From DATFVA01 sp963811905 (lineage in GTDB: Bacteria; Bacteroidota; Ignavibacteria; Ignavibacteriales; Ignavibacteriaceae), in the NCBI GenBank assembly GCA_963811905.1, contig CAWETK010000021.1, positions 1 to 64,000 on the forward strand: a DNA stretch of 64,000 bases, written 5' to 3'. The notes below the pieces were generated by a model. The model searched no databases and was not told the origin of the DNA. It saw only the letters and a list, made by a program, of their open reading frames with translations. The position numbers and the translations under genes are program-made. Positions 9,346 to 17,543 of this stretch are shown piece by piece. Within the stretch, counting starts at the first letter, position 1; every line of letters begins with the position of its first letter.

Positions 9346-10800
9346 TTGAGCACGTTAGGATTACGGAAAATACCAAAATATAAAGTTGTATTTGCGATTG
9401 CGGATATTTCTACGATTTTTATTTGTTTTTTACTTTCGGTTTATATACACAGGAAAGAATCGCAGCTAAATTTTATTCAGTTTTTTAGTCTGAATGAATC
9501 TCTTATCTATATTCTTCTGGGACTTTCGATACTCTTAGTAATTATATTTCAATATAACGGCTTATACAGGATTAATATAGTATTAAGCCGTGCAGCACAT
9601 TTTGCAAACATTATTAAATCACAATATTATGGCGCATTAAATATTGTTCTTGTCTCCTTGTTAATTCAGTCCTATAATATTGTTGATGCGAGACTGATAA
9701 TTTTTACCTACCTACTGATCGCTGTTCCGACACTATATCTAATAAGGGTGGAACTTCTCAGGGAACTATTCATCCAGCTGCGCAATTATTCATTCAAACG
9801 TAATGTAATAATAGTAGGCGATGGTAAGTCAGGCAAACTTTTAGCAGCCAAGTTGATCCTTGAGAATAACATCGGTATAGAAATAGCCGGGTTCGTGAAT
9901 GATGATAAGGATATTAATGAAGAAGTTATAAACGGCAAGAGGATAATCGGCAGATTAAAAGATCTCCGCAGGTTAATTACTGAATATAACATTGATGAAA
10001 TTATCGTAGCAATAGACGGAGAAAATCACGAAAACCTGTTTGAAGTACTTGATTTTTGCAAATCCCATAATATAAATGTCAGGCTTACTTCTGAATTATT
10101 TGAAATCGTCACACGGAAGGTTGACACTGAAAAGTATAGCGATATTCCGGTTATAGATGTGTCAGCGCATTATAATAACAGGGTAACTTTGAGTATTAAA
10201 AGGTTAACAGACATAGTGATCTCTTTCATTGCAATCATGGTGCTTTCTCCTATTATGCTCATCATTGCTCTGCTTGTTAAACTATCCTCAAGCGGACCGG
10301 TTTTATTTACCCAGGTAAGGATTGGAAGGTATGGTAAACCATTCAAATTTTACAAATTCCGTTCGATGAGAGTGCTTACCGGTGAAGATGAGGTACGTAA
10401 GCAAAAGATGATAGAATTTATGAGGAATAACGTTTCAAGCGGCTCTGATACCAAAATCATTAACGATGACCGTGTGACATGGATCGGAAAAATTATCCGG
10501 AAGACTTCCATAGACGAATTGCCGCAGTTATTCAATGTATTGAAAGGTGAAATGAGCCTTGTTGGACCTCGTCCCTGTCTGCCTTATGAATATGACAATT
10601 ATGACGAATGGCAGAAGAGGAGATTATCGGCAATACCAGGCTGCACAGGAGTCTGGCAAATCTGCGGCCGCAGTTCAGTTTCGTTTAAGGATTCTATTAT
10701 CCTGGATTTGTATTATATCAATAATATGTCGCCATGGTTTGATCTTCAATTGATTTTCAGGACTATACCTGCTATGCTTTTCTTAAAAGGGGGAAAATAA
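9346..10800 (+). CDS. Undecaprenyl-phosphate sugar phosphotransferase (WbaP/WcaJ-type initiating transferase)
   Basis: Integral membrane polyisoprenyl-phosphate hexose-1-phosphate transferase, 484 residues, which starts repeat-unit assembly. Four or so N-terminal membrane helices (about 15-135) are followed by a CoA-binding-like cytoplasmic domain (NVIIVGDGKSGKLLAAKL about 150-170; IDEIIVAIDGE about 218). The C-terminal bacterial sugar transferase domain follows: KRLTDIVISFIAIMVLSPIML membrane-associated helix (about 285), KFYKFRSMR, IRKTSIDELPQLFNVLKGEMSLVGPRP, and GVWQICGRS. The start is TTG 9346 with GAGGG 7 nt upstream. It lies 45 nt before the Gfo/Idh gene, so it is probably cotranscribed with it. 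Donor sugar cannot be told from sequence alone. Confidence 0.92.
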   Translation: MSTLGLRKIPKYKVVFAIADISTIFICFLLSVYIHRKESQLNFIQFFSLNESLIYILLGLSILLVIIFQYNGLYRINIVLSRAAHFANIIKSQYYGALNIVLVSLLIQSYNIVDARLIIFTYLLIAVPTLYLIRVELLRELFIQLRNYSFKRNVIIVGDGKSGKLLAAKLILENNIGIEIAGFVNDDKDINEEVINGKRIIGRLKDLRRLITEYNIDEIIVAIDGENHENLFEVLDFCKSHNINVRLTSELFEIVTRKVDTEKYSDIPVIDVSAHYNNRVTLSIKRLTDIVISFIAIMVLSPIMLIIALLVKLSSSGPVLFTQVRIGRYGKPFKFYKFRSMRVLTGEDEVRKQKMIEFMRNNVSSGSDTKIINDDRVTWIGKIIRKTSIDELPQLFNVLKGEMSLVGPRPCLPYEYDNYDEWQKRRLSAIPGCTGVWQICGRSSVSFKDSIILDLYYINNMSPWFDLQLIFRTIPAMLFLKGGK

Positions 10801-10845
10801 TTAGTTCAGATAATTTATGTTAATACTGATAGTTACGGAGGACAA

Positions 10846-11865
10846 ATGAAAGTTGGAGTTATAGGACTTGGTTACTGGGGTCCGAACCTGGTTAGAAATT
10901 TTATGATGCAGCCCGATGTTGAAAAAGTTACGGCTTGTGATCAAAGAGTTGAAAGATTACAATTTATAAAAAATAAATTTCCTTCTGCACAGCTCACCGA
11001 AAATCCCATGGAGGTAATAAAGGGAGATGTAGATATCATAGTTATTGCCACACCGGTGTATACTCACTTTGAGCTGGCTAAACAGAGTCTCGAAGCAGGA
11101 AAACATATATGGGTTGAAAAACCTTTTACTTCCACCACAGCCGAGGCTGAAGAACTGATCGAAATTGCCGAAAAGAAGAACCTTAAGATCTTTGTTGATC
11201 ATACATTTATATATACAGGCGCTGTAAGAAAAATAAAAGAACTTGTAAGCAAGGGGGAACTCGGAAAGATACTTTACTTTGATTCAGAAAGAATAAACCT
11301 TGGTCTTTTCCAGAGAGACGTTAATGTGGTCTGGGACCTGGCACCTCATGACCTCTCTATAATGAATTATGTTCTTGGCGATCATAAAATTGAGGCAGTG
11401 AGCTCAAACGGTATAGCTAATTATAACGGCAAGGAGAACATTGCACATCTATCAATTTATTTTGAAGACAATTGCTTTGCACATTTTCATGTCAACTGGA
11501 CATCCCCGGTTAAAATCCGAAGAATGATAGTCGGCGGCGACAAAAAGATGCTTGTATTCGACGATATGGAAAACTTTGAAAAGATTAAAGTATATGACAG
11601 CGGTGTGGAATTCAAAACCCAGGAAAGTATACACGAAGCCCTGGTTCAATACAGGATCGGCGATATGTTCTCACCGAAGATAAACCAAACAGAAGCCCTT
11701 GCTCTTGGAGCCAGGGAATTCATTGATGCCATAAACGAGAACCGTAAACCGTTGACCGATGGAGTCGATGGGCTCAATGTAGTCAGAATACTTGAAGCAA
11801 GCTCAGAGTCTCTTAAAAACCGCGGGAAAATGATCTATTTCTCTAATTCACCTATTGAGGTTTAA
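10846..11865 (+). CDS. Gfo/Idh/MocA-family sugar-nucleotide dehydrogenase
   Basis: NAD(P)-dependent oxidoreductase of 339 residues. N-terminal Rossmann motif GLGYWGPNLVRNF, then IVIATPVYTHFELAKQSLEAGKHIWVEKP (split here by family convention: EKP carries the catalytic-region Lys, about residue 96), LKIFVDHTFIYTGAVRKIK, and WDLAPHDLSIMNYVLG. The last is typical of the WlbA/WbpB branch, which oxidises the 3-OH of a UDP-sugar uronate. A GGAGG ribosome site sits 6 nt before ATG 10846. The following acetyltransferase starts 11 nt after its stop. With the upstream DegT aminotransferase this gives dehydrogenase, aminotransferase and acetyltransferase of one sugar-modifying pathway, by analogy with WbpB, WbpE and WbpD. 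Confidence 0.88.
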   Translation: MKVGVIGLGYWGPNLVRNFMMQPDVEKVTACDQRVERLQFIKNKFPSAQLTENPMEVIKGDVDIIVIATPVYTHFELAKQSLEAGKHIWVEKPFTSTTAEAEELIEIAEKKNLKIFVDHTFIYTGAVRKIKELVSKGELGKILYFDSERINLGLFQRDVNVVWDLAPHDLSIMNYVLGDHKIEAVSSNGIANYNGKENIAHLSIYFEDNCFAHFHVNWTSPVKIRRMIVGGDKKMLVFDDMENFEKIKVYDSGVEFKTQESIHEALVQYRIGDMFSPKINQTEALALGAREFIDAINENRKPLTDGVDGLNVVRILEASSESLKNRGKMIYFSNSPIEV

Positions 11866-11876
11866 TACCAAACTAT

Positions 11877-12341
11877 ATGGACAAAAAAAATATTAACAAT
11901 GTAAAAATCGGAAAAGATGTTAAAATATTTGATTTTGTTAATTTATACGGCTGCTCCATTGATGATAATACGAAGATAGGTACGTTTGTTGAGATACAAA
12001 AAAATGCTTCCATAGGAAAGAACTGCAAAATATCTACTCATACCTTTATTTGTGAAGGGGTACATATTGAAGACAATGTCTTTATCGGACATAATGTTAC
12101 CTTCATAAATGATAAACACCCGAGATCTGTGAATCCTGACGGCTCAATGCAGACCGAAGAGGATTGGAAAGTAGTTGAAACATATGTAAAGAAAGGGGCT
12201 TCTGTTGGTTCATCCGCTACAATTTTATGCGGGGTGACAATAGGAGAAAATGCAATTGTCGGTGCCGGAGCAGTGGTAACTAAGGATGTACCTCCTGATA
12301 CAATAGTTGCCGGTGTACCTGCAAAAGTTATTAAAAAATAA
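11877..12341 (+). CDS. Left-handed beta-helix (hexapeptide) N-acetyltransferase, WbpD/WlbB-like
   Basis: 154 residues composed mainly of hexapeptide repeats: VKIFDFVNLYG, TKIGTFVEIQ, ASIGKNCKIS, VHIEDNVFIGHNVTFINDKHPRS (catalytic-region His and the ND..PR signature of WbpD-type enzymes), ASVGSSATILCGVTIGENAIVGAGAVVTKDV and GVPAKVIKK. Acetyl-CoA-dependent N-acetylation of the 3-amino group formed by the DegT aminotransferase is the likely role, from family and context. Last gene of the plus-strand sugar operon. It ends 20 nt from the convergent stop of the short-chain dehydrogenase; no terminator hairpin could be placed in so short a gap. Confidence 0.88.
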   Translation: MDKKNINNVKIGKDVKIFDFVNLYGCSIDDNTKIGTFVEIQKNASIGKNCKISTHTFICEGVHIEDNVFIGHNVTFINDKHPRSVNPDGSMQTEEDWKVVETYVKKGASVGSSATILCGVTIGENAIVGAGAVVTKDVPPDTIVAGVPAKVIKK

Positions 12342-12361
12342 ACGGATTTTGAGGAATCATC

Positions 12362-13225
12362 CTATTGTGCGGTGAAATCAGCGAGGCCGCAGAGACTCAG
12401 GCTAAGGTCCCATAGCTTTACTGCTGCTTCTTTGTCATAGGATTGCCCTGATGATTTTATTTCCTGTTTCTTATAAAAATATTTGCCGGAAATCCCTTCT
12501 ACTTCAGGTGAATCGGCAAGGTATATAATTGTTTCCGCTCCTTTAGCAGGAGTAATCAAACTTCTTCTGGATACATAATATAAAATATGTTTTAACCAGG
12601 GAATAATTCCGTTATTTTTCCCCAGGTTGGTTAAAACTCCTCCCGGATCGACGGCATTCACGCTTATTTTTTTATCTTTTAACCTTTCAGACAGTTCATA
12701 TGTAAATAAGAGATTTGCGAGCTTTGATTTACTGTAAGCTGTTTTGCGATTGTAATGAACCGGGTGTGCCGCCTGACTAAAGTCATTAGACTGATTACCG
12801 TGTGCCGAAGAGGCAACATTAATTATTCTTCCTGAAGCGGATTTCTCCAGCAGACTGAGAAGCTGATTGGTCAACACGAAATGGCCGAGGTAATTTGTTG
12901 CAAATGTCAGTTCTATTCCATCTGCACTTTTTTTATAATCATCAAATCTTGCTCCCGCATTGTTGATCAATATATCAATATTTGTGTATTGCAGTTTCAG
13001 CTTTTCTGTCAGCGATAATACCTCTTTGAATGAAGATATATCAGCAGGGAAGAACCGGACATCAGGGTTATGAAACTTATTTTTTACTGTATCGATTACT
13101 TTTCTGCCCCTGGCTGCACTTCTGCCGGTAAGGATGAGGGAATATCCTTTTCTGCCTAATGCTATTGCAGCAGCTCTTCCGATACCTGATGTGGCTCCCG
13201 TTATTAAACAGGTTTTATTTTTCAT
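12362..13225 (-). CDS. Short-chain dehydrogenase/reductase (retinol dehydrogenase-like)
   Basis: Classical SDR of about 287 residues. TGATSGIG cofactor motif near residue 10, DILINNAGARF (NNAG motif), NVASSAHG serine strand, and active-site YSKSK (Tyr-x3-Lys). The closest general look is the light-dependent protochlorophyllide reductase/retinol-dehydrogenase-like group (GRIINVASSAHG, TYLADSPEVEGISGKYF-like end). I choose the Met at 13225 (MKNKTCLITG); an upstream Met at 13240 is in frame but adds only MYFFY. It lies on the same strand as the NRPS/PKS cluster, 246 nt beyond its last gene. It could be a tailoring reductase, but the gap and the tetranucleotide repeat leave it doubtful that it belongs. 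Confidence 0.82.
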   Translation of the reverse strand: MKNKTCLITGATSGIGRAAAIALGRKGYSLILTGRSAARGRKVIDTVKNKFHNPDVRFFPADISSFKEVLSLTEKLKLQYTNIDILINNAGARFDDYKKSADGIELTFATNYLGHFVLTNQLLSLLEKSASGRIINVASSAHGNQSNDFSQAAHPVHYNRKTAYSKSKLANLLFTYELSERLKDKKISVNAVDPGGVLTNLGKNNGIIPWLKHILYYVSRRSLITPAKGAETIIYLADSPEVEGISGKYFYKKQEIKSSGQSYDKEAAVKLWDLSLSLCGLADFTAQ

Positions 13226-13313
13226 ATAAAAAAAATACAAATAGGAATTGATTAAATATAAATAAAATAAGGTTTTTAAATATTACTTCGGAAGGAAAAA
13301 CCTTATGCCCGGC

Positions 13314-13384
13314 TGATTGATTGATTGGTTGATTGATTGATTGGTTGATTGGTTGATTGGTTGATTGATTGATTGGTTGATTGG
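13314..13384. repeat. Tetranucleotide microsatellite (TTGA/TTGG units)
   Basis: About 17 tandem units of TTGR (mixed TTGA and TTGG) in a 71-nt run, in the gap between the last NRPS gene and the short-chain dehydrogenase. On the minus strand it reads as TCAA/CCAA units and lies 89 nt upstream of the dehydrogenase start, so it would fall in its leader or promoter region. A minus-strand open frame through it codes only for an NQPINQS-type low-complexity peptide, which I do not accept as a gene. Slippage could change its length; no function is shown. Confidence 0.85.
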
Positions 13385-13471
13385 CGAACCGCGCAGTGTA
13401 GTTTACCGGAGTTGAGGCATTCAATAGGCATTTATCGCGGTCATTGGTCAGCAAAATTGTAAATCGAAAGA

Positions 13472-16400
13472 TCATTCAATTACAGGCATTTTGTCATTAT
13501 AAATATCGGCATTTTTTTTAAAATCCGAGTCTAAAGCATTGTCAAATTTTCCTGCAAGATATTTTACAAATGGTTCATTCAGGGATCCCCTTGGATAGCA
13601 TGGCATTTCTATTATATTCATATCTTCGATAAGATTTCCCCACCCATAGCAATAATCATTGTAGCGGGTAAAGTATCTTATAGGTTTAAACAAGATAACT
13701 TTACCGGTATACGCTTTCGGACTATATGAATTCTGTGCCCCGTCATTTATCTTATTTATTAATAAATGCTGATAATCTTTGTTATGGTTTTTACTGAAAA
13801 TGGAGAATAACCTGGAGTGTAGTATTTTTAGTTTAATCTTAAACCTGTTCATTTCAACATTGAACTTTTCATAAAAATACTGCAGCCTACTGTCTTTCAA
13901 AGACAGGCGTAAGTTCATTAACTGAAAAACTAAATTTTGAAGGCTGTGAACTGTTCTTAACACAAATGAAGGGGGAGTGTTCTGTATATTATATGTCTCT
14001 ATCATGGCCACCGTTTCCACGACATCTCCCGATCCTGTTAATTGCTGTGCTATTTCGTATGCAATAACTCCCCCAAGGCAATAACCTCCGAGAAAATAAG
14101 GGCCCTCAGGCTGAATGCTTTTTATCTCCATAATATATTTTTGAGCCATTTCTTTTATATCATTCAGCAGAGGACTTTTTCCGTCTAATCCCTGCGACTG
14201 AAGCCCGTACACGGGTCTTTCCGCATCGAGGTATTTAATAAGGTTTTTATATAAAAGAATATTTCCTTCCGCTCCATGGATCAGGAATACCGGAGTTTTA
14301 TTACCGGCAACTTTCAGCGGGACAACAGAACTCCATAAGGGTTTCCACTGTTTTCCTCTTATCATATCTGCTATACCTGAAATAGAAGCAGTGCGGAATA
14401 ATGCTGCTAATGGAAGGTTTTTACCCAGATATTTATTGATTTCGGCGAATATGTGGGCTGCCAGTAAAGAATGTCCTCCAAGCTCAAAAAAATCATCACT
14501 TATTCCAACGTTTTTGATGCCGAAAGCATTTTCCCAGATATGAATCAGCTGCAGATCAAGGTCATCCCTGGGCGGGACGTATTTGCGGGCAGATACAGTG
14601 TCTTTTTTATCAGGAGCGGGCAATTTCTTTCGATCAATTTTTCCATTCTGTGTTAAAGGAAATTGCCTCATTTTTACAAAATATGAAGGTATCATGTAAT
14701 CAGGTAAACTCTGTTTGAGCCTTCTCTTTAAATCTTCAATAGAAAAATTATCAAATGACTCCGGGATAATGTACGCAGATAATCTTTTATCCGATGAAGA
14801 AATCTTTACAGCCGTAACGATTGATTGTCTGACACCCTTATCTCTGTTTATTACACTCTCAACTTCCCCGCATTCGATCCTGAACCCTCTGATCTTGACC
14901 TGGTAATCGAGCCTTCCTAAGAATTGAATTCTTCCTGATTTGTGATATTTTACCCGGTCTCCTGTTCTGTAGAGTTTTCCACTGCCTCCTTTAATATGAT
15001 CGGGGATAAATTTTTCGGAAGTCAGCTTTTCATTGTTCAGATATCCCCTTGCAAGTCCGGCCCCTCCAATAAGCAGCTCACCGGCTACTCCAACCGGTAC
15101 AGGATTCAGATCCTTATCCACAACATAAAATTCACTGTTTGCGATTGGCCTACCTATATATACATCTTCATCGTGTGGTTCGATTTTATTTACGGAGGAC
15201 CAGATTGTAGTCTCGGTAGGGCCATACATATTCCAGAGTTCTTTACCCCGTTCCAATAATGATTCCGCAAACGCTTTTGAAAAAGCTTCTCCGCCACAAA
15301 GCATTTTCAATCGCGGAGTTTTGTCCCATCCTGCGTCTATCATCAGTTTCCAGGTCGAAGGAGTTGCCTGCAGTACGGACACCTTATGTTTAAGAATTAA
15401 TTGATTCAATAATTTTCCGTCACCTGCCTCTGTTTTACCTGCAAGGATAACTCCGGCACCTACAATAAGGGGCATAAAGATTTCGAGTCCGGCAATATCG
15501 AACGAGATTGTAGTTACTGCTAATAAAACATCCTCCGGTGAGATTCCAGGCTTCTGTTTCATAGACAGCAAAAAATTAACAAGAGACTTATGTTCAATTA
15601 TTACCCCTTTGGGATTTCCGGTTGAACCCGATGTATAAATAACATACGCAGCGTTTTGTGAAGTAATGCTGCCGACAGGATTTTCTGAATCATATGTTTT
15701 GATTTTATCCCACTCAGAATCCAGGTATAATAAATACCTATTATTATTAAAGACCTGAGTATTTTTTTTCAGCGTCAGGATTAATCTTAGCCCGGCATCT
15801 TCTGCTATATATTGTATTCTATCTGAAGGCTGTCCCGGATCTATCGGCAAATAAGCACCGCCGGCCTTCAAAATACCCAGCATTCCAATAATCATTTCTA
15901 TTGACCTATCCATACAGATCCCGATTATAGTTTCCGGGCCTGCGCCAAGAGTTTGCAGATACTTAGCAAGCTGATTTGCTTTTCTATTCAGTTCATCATA
16001 CGTAATCCTACTGCTGCCAAAGATGACGGCTGTTTTACGAGGAGTCAGGGCAGCCTGCTGTTCAAATAACCGGGTAACCGTAAGTTGATTCGGGAAGTCT
16101 ATCTGCGTCTTATTCCACTCTGATACAATGTTCTTTTCCTCGGGGCTTATAACTGAAATTTCGTTCAGTTTCTGACCGGGATTTTTTACTAACTCAAACA
16201 GGAAATACCTGAAATTATTTATCATCCTTTGAATAGTATCCCTCTCAAACAGATCAGTATCATATTCCAATCTGCAATTATATCCATTGTCTGATTGATA
16301 CAAATGAAGAGATAAGTCCAGCTGCGAATAACCAGCATCAAAGTTTAATTGTATAACTTCCAAATTTTTCAGATTGAAGGAAATTTTGGGAAGGATCTGA

Positions 16401-17527
16401 AGCATTACCTGGAAAAGAGGGTTTTTACTTAAATCTCTCTTAGTTTTTAAATATGTAACCAGTTTTTCAAAAGGTAAATCCAGGTTTTTCAAAGCATTAA
16501 GTACGGATTGTTTCGTACTCTCCAATAAAGCTGAAAAATCTTCGAATTGTGATATCTTATTTCTTAAGACTATTATATTTAAGAAATTTCCAATAAGATT
16601 TTCTGCAATCTCCGGCCTGCCGGACACGGGACTACCCACAATTATATCTTCATTACCACAATATTTGCTCAAAAAAATCTGAAATGCGGCAAGGAAGGTA
16701 ATATAAAATGTACATCCTCTTTTAATACCAATAGATCGCAGCATATTTGTAAGATCTTCAGGTAAGAGGAAAAATTCATTAGCTCCTGCAGGCGACTGAA
16801 CCAAATTCCTCTTCTTATCGAACGGTAAATCAAGGTTACTAAGTTCATCAGTAAATTGATTTACCCAGTAATCCAATTGTTCTCTGTAAGAAGGGGACCA
16901 GATCTTCTCAGCTTCATGTTTGACATAATCCGAATATTGATGTTCTAACTCAGGCAGATTAAATTCTGATCTTTCTGATAAATTATTATATAACAGGGAC
17001 AATTCATCTAACAGAATCATTAGAGATAACCCATCTGAGAGTATGTGATGCATACATATCAGAAGAACATTTTCAGCCCTGGAAATTTCTATCAGGCTAA
17101 CCCTGATCAGAGGCAGTACTGAAAGGTCAAAAGGCATGGCAACTGCATCTCTTAAATAACCGTCTGGTTCTGCTTTCCCTTCAGCGTAAATTTTCCTGAT
17201 TCTAAGCCTAAGGTTGCTATGAATCAGCTGCCGGGGCTCAGAGTTTATTAAATCAAAGGATGTCCTTAGTATTTCATGCCGGCGGATAATTTTATTAAAA
17301 CTTTTCTCAAGAAGTTCAAAATTCAGATCCCCTTTCAACCGGAAGGCTATTGATAAATTATAAGCATAATTACCCGGCTGCATCTGCTCAATCAGCCACA
17401 TTCCCCGCTGTGAGGATGAAAGAGGGGCTATTTTTACGACGTCCTTATTTTTTAATCTATCAAGATGGTTAGTCCTATCCTGAGTTTTATTTCCCGTTCT
17501 TAAAATATTTCTATCGTTAACTATCAA
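13472..17527 (-). CDS. NRPS, C-A-PCP-TE termination module (Gly-like A code, Cys-type TE)
   Basis: 1351 residues. Condensation domain about 30-460 with MHHILSDG (HHxxxDG, about residue 160); adenylation domain about 490-980 with YTSGSTGNPKG (about 636) and NGKIDRKKLP; carrier with LGGHSLLAA (Ser about 1019); thioesterase about 1070-1320. Reading the A domain against GrsA positions (FDIAGLEIF, LQATPSTW, LCGGEA, NMYGPTETTIW) gives D-I-L-Q-L-G-M-I-W, close to the known glycine code DILQLGLIWK, so glycine is inferred. The TE has GGYCLGG with Cys at about residue 1150 where most have Ser. The start is TTG 17527 with GGAG about 7 nt upstream. It lies 16 nt downstream of the PKS gene, so the KS-AT-KR-ACP protein is the likely donor. 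The gene is intact over 4 kb. Confidence 0.93.
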   Translation of the reverse strand: MIVNDRNILRTGNKTQDRTNHLDRLKNKDVVKIAPLSSSQRGMWLIEQMQPGNYAYNLSIAFRLKGDLNFELLEKSFNKIIRRHEILRTSFDLINSEPRQLIHSNLRLRIRKIYAEGKAEPDGYLRDAVAMPFDLSVLPLIRVSLIEISRAENVLLICMHHILSDGLSLMILLDELSLLYNNLSERSEFNLPELEHQYSDYVKHEAEKIWSPSYREQLDYWVNQFTDELSNLDLPFDKKRNLVQSPAGANEFFLLPEDLTNMLRSIGIKRGCTFYITFLAAFQIFLSKYCGNEDIIVGSPVSGRPEIAENLIGNFLNIIVLRNKISQFEDFSALLESTKQSVLNALKNLDLPFEKLVTYLKTKRDLSKNPLFQVMLQILPKISFNLKNLEVIQLNFDAGYSQLDLSLHLYQSDNGYNCRLEYDTDLFERDTIQRMINNFRYFLFELVKNPGQKLNEISVISPEEKNIVSEWNKTQIDFPNQLTVTRLFEQQAALTPRKTAVIFGSSRITYDELNRKANQLAKYLQTLGAGPETIIGICMDRSIEMIIGMLGILKAGGAYLPIDPGQPSDRIQYIAEDAGLRLILTLKKNTQVFNNNRYLLYLDSEWDKIKTYDSENPVGSITSQNAAYVIYTSGSTGNPKGVIIEHKSLVNFLLSMKQKPGISPEDVLLAVTTISFDIAGLEIFMPLIVGAGVILAGKTEAGDGKLLNQLILKHKVSVLQATPSTWKLMIDAGWDKTPRLKMLCGGEAFSKAFAESLLERGKELWNMYGPTETTIWSSVNKIEPHDEDVYIGRPIANSEFYVVDKDLNPVPVGVAGELLIGGAGLARGYLNNEKLTSEKFIPDHIKGGSGKLYRTGDRVKYHKSGRIQFLGRLDYQVKIRGFRIECGEVESVINRDKGVRQSIVTAVKISSSDKRLSAYIIPESFDNFSIEDLKRRLKQSLPDYMIPSYFVKMRQFPLTQNGKIDRKKLPAPDKKDTVSARKYVPPRDDLDLQLIHIWENAFGIKNVGISDDFFELGGHSLLAAHIFAEINKYLGKNLPLAALFRTASISGIADMIRGKQWKPLWSSVVPLKVAGNKTPVFLIHGAEGNILLYKNLIKYLDAERPVYGLQSQGLDGKSPLLNDIKEMAQKYIMEIKSIQPEGPYFLGGYCLGGVIAYEIAQQLTGSGDVVETVAMIETYNIQNTPPSFVLRTVHSLQNLVFQLMNLRLSLKDSRLQYFYEKFNVEMNRFKIKLKILHSRLFSIFSKNHNKDYQHLLINKINDGAQNSYSPKAYTGKVILFKPIRYFTRYNDYCYGWGNLIEDMNIIEMPCYPRGSLNEPFVKYLAGKFDNALDSDFKKNADIYNDKMPVIE

Positions 17528-17543
17528 CTGCGGCTCCTGACCA

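Noticed and set aside
13314..13384. Possible CRISPR array
   Set aside because: Units are four bases with no spacers and no cas genes are nearby.
13215..13475. Minus-strand open frame coding NQPINQS repeats
   Set aside because: It is the translation of the tetranucleotide microsatellite and overlaps the reductase start; no ribosome site or family resemblance.
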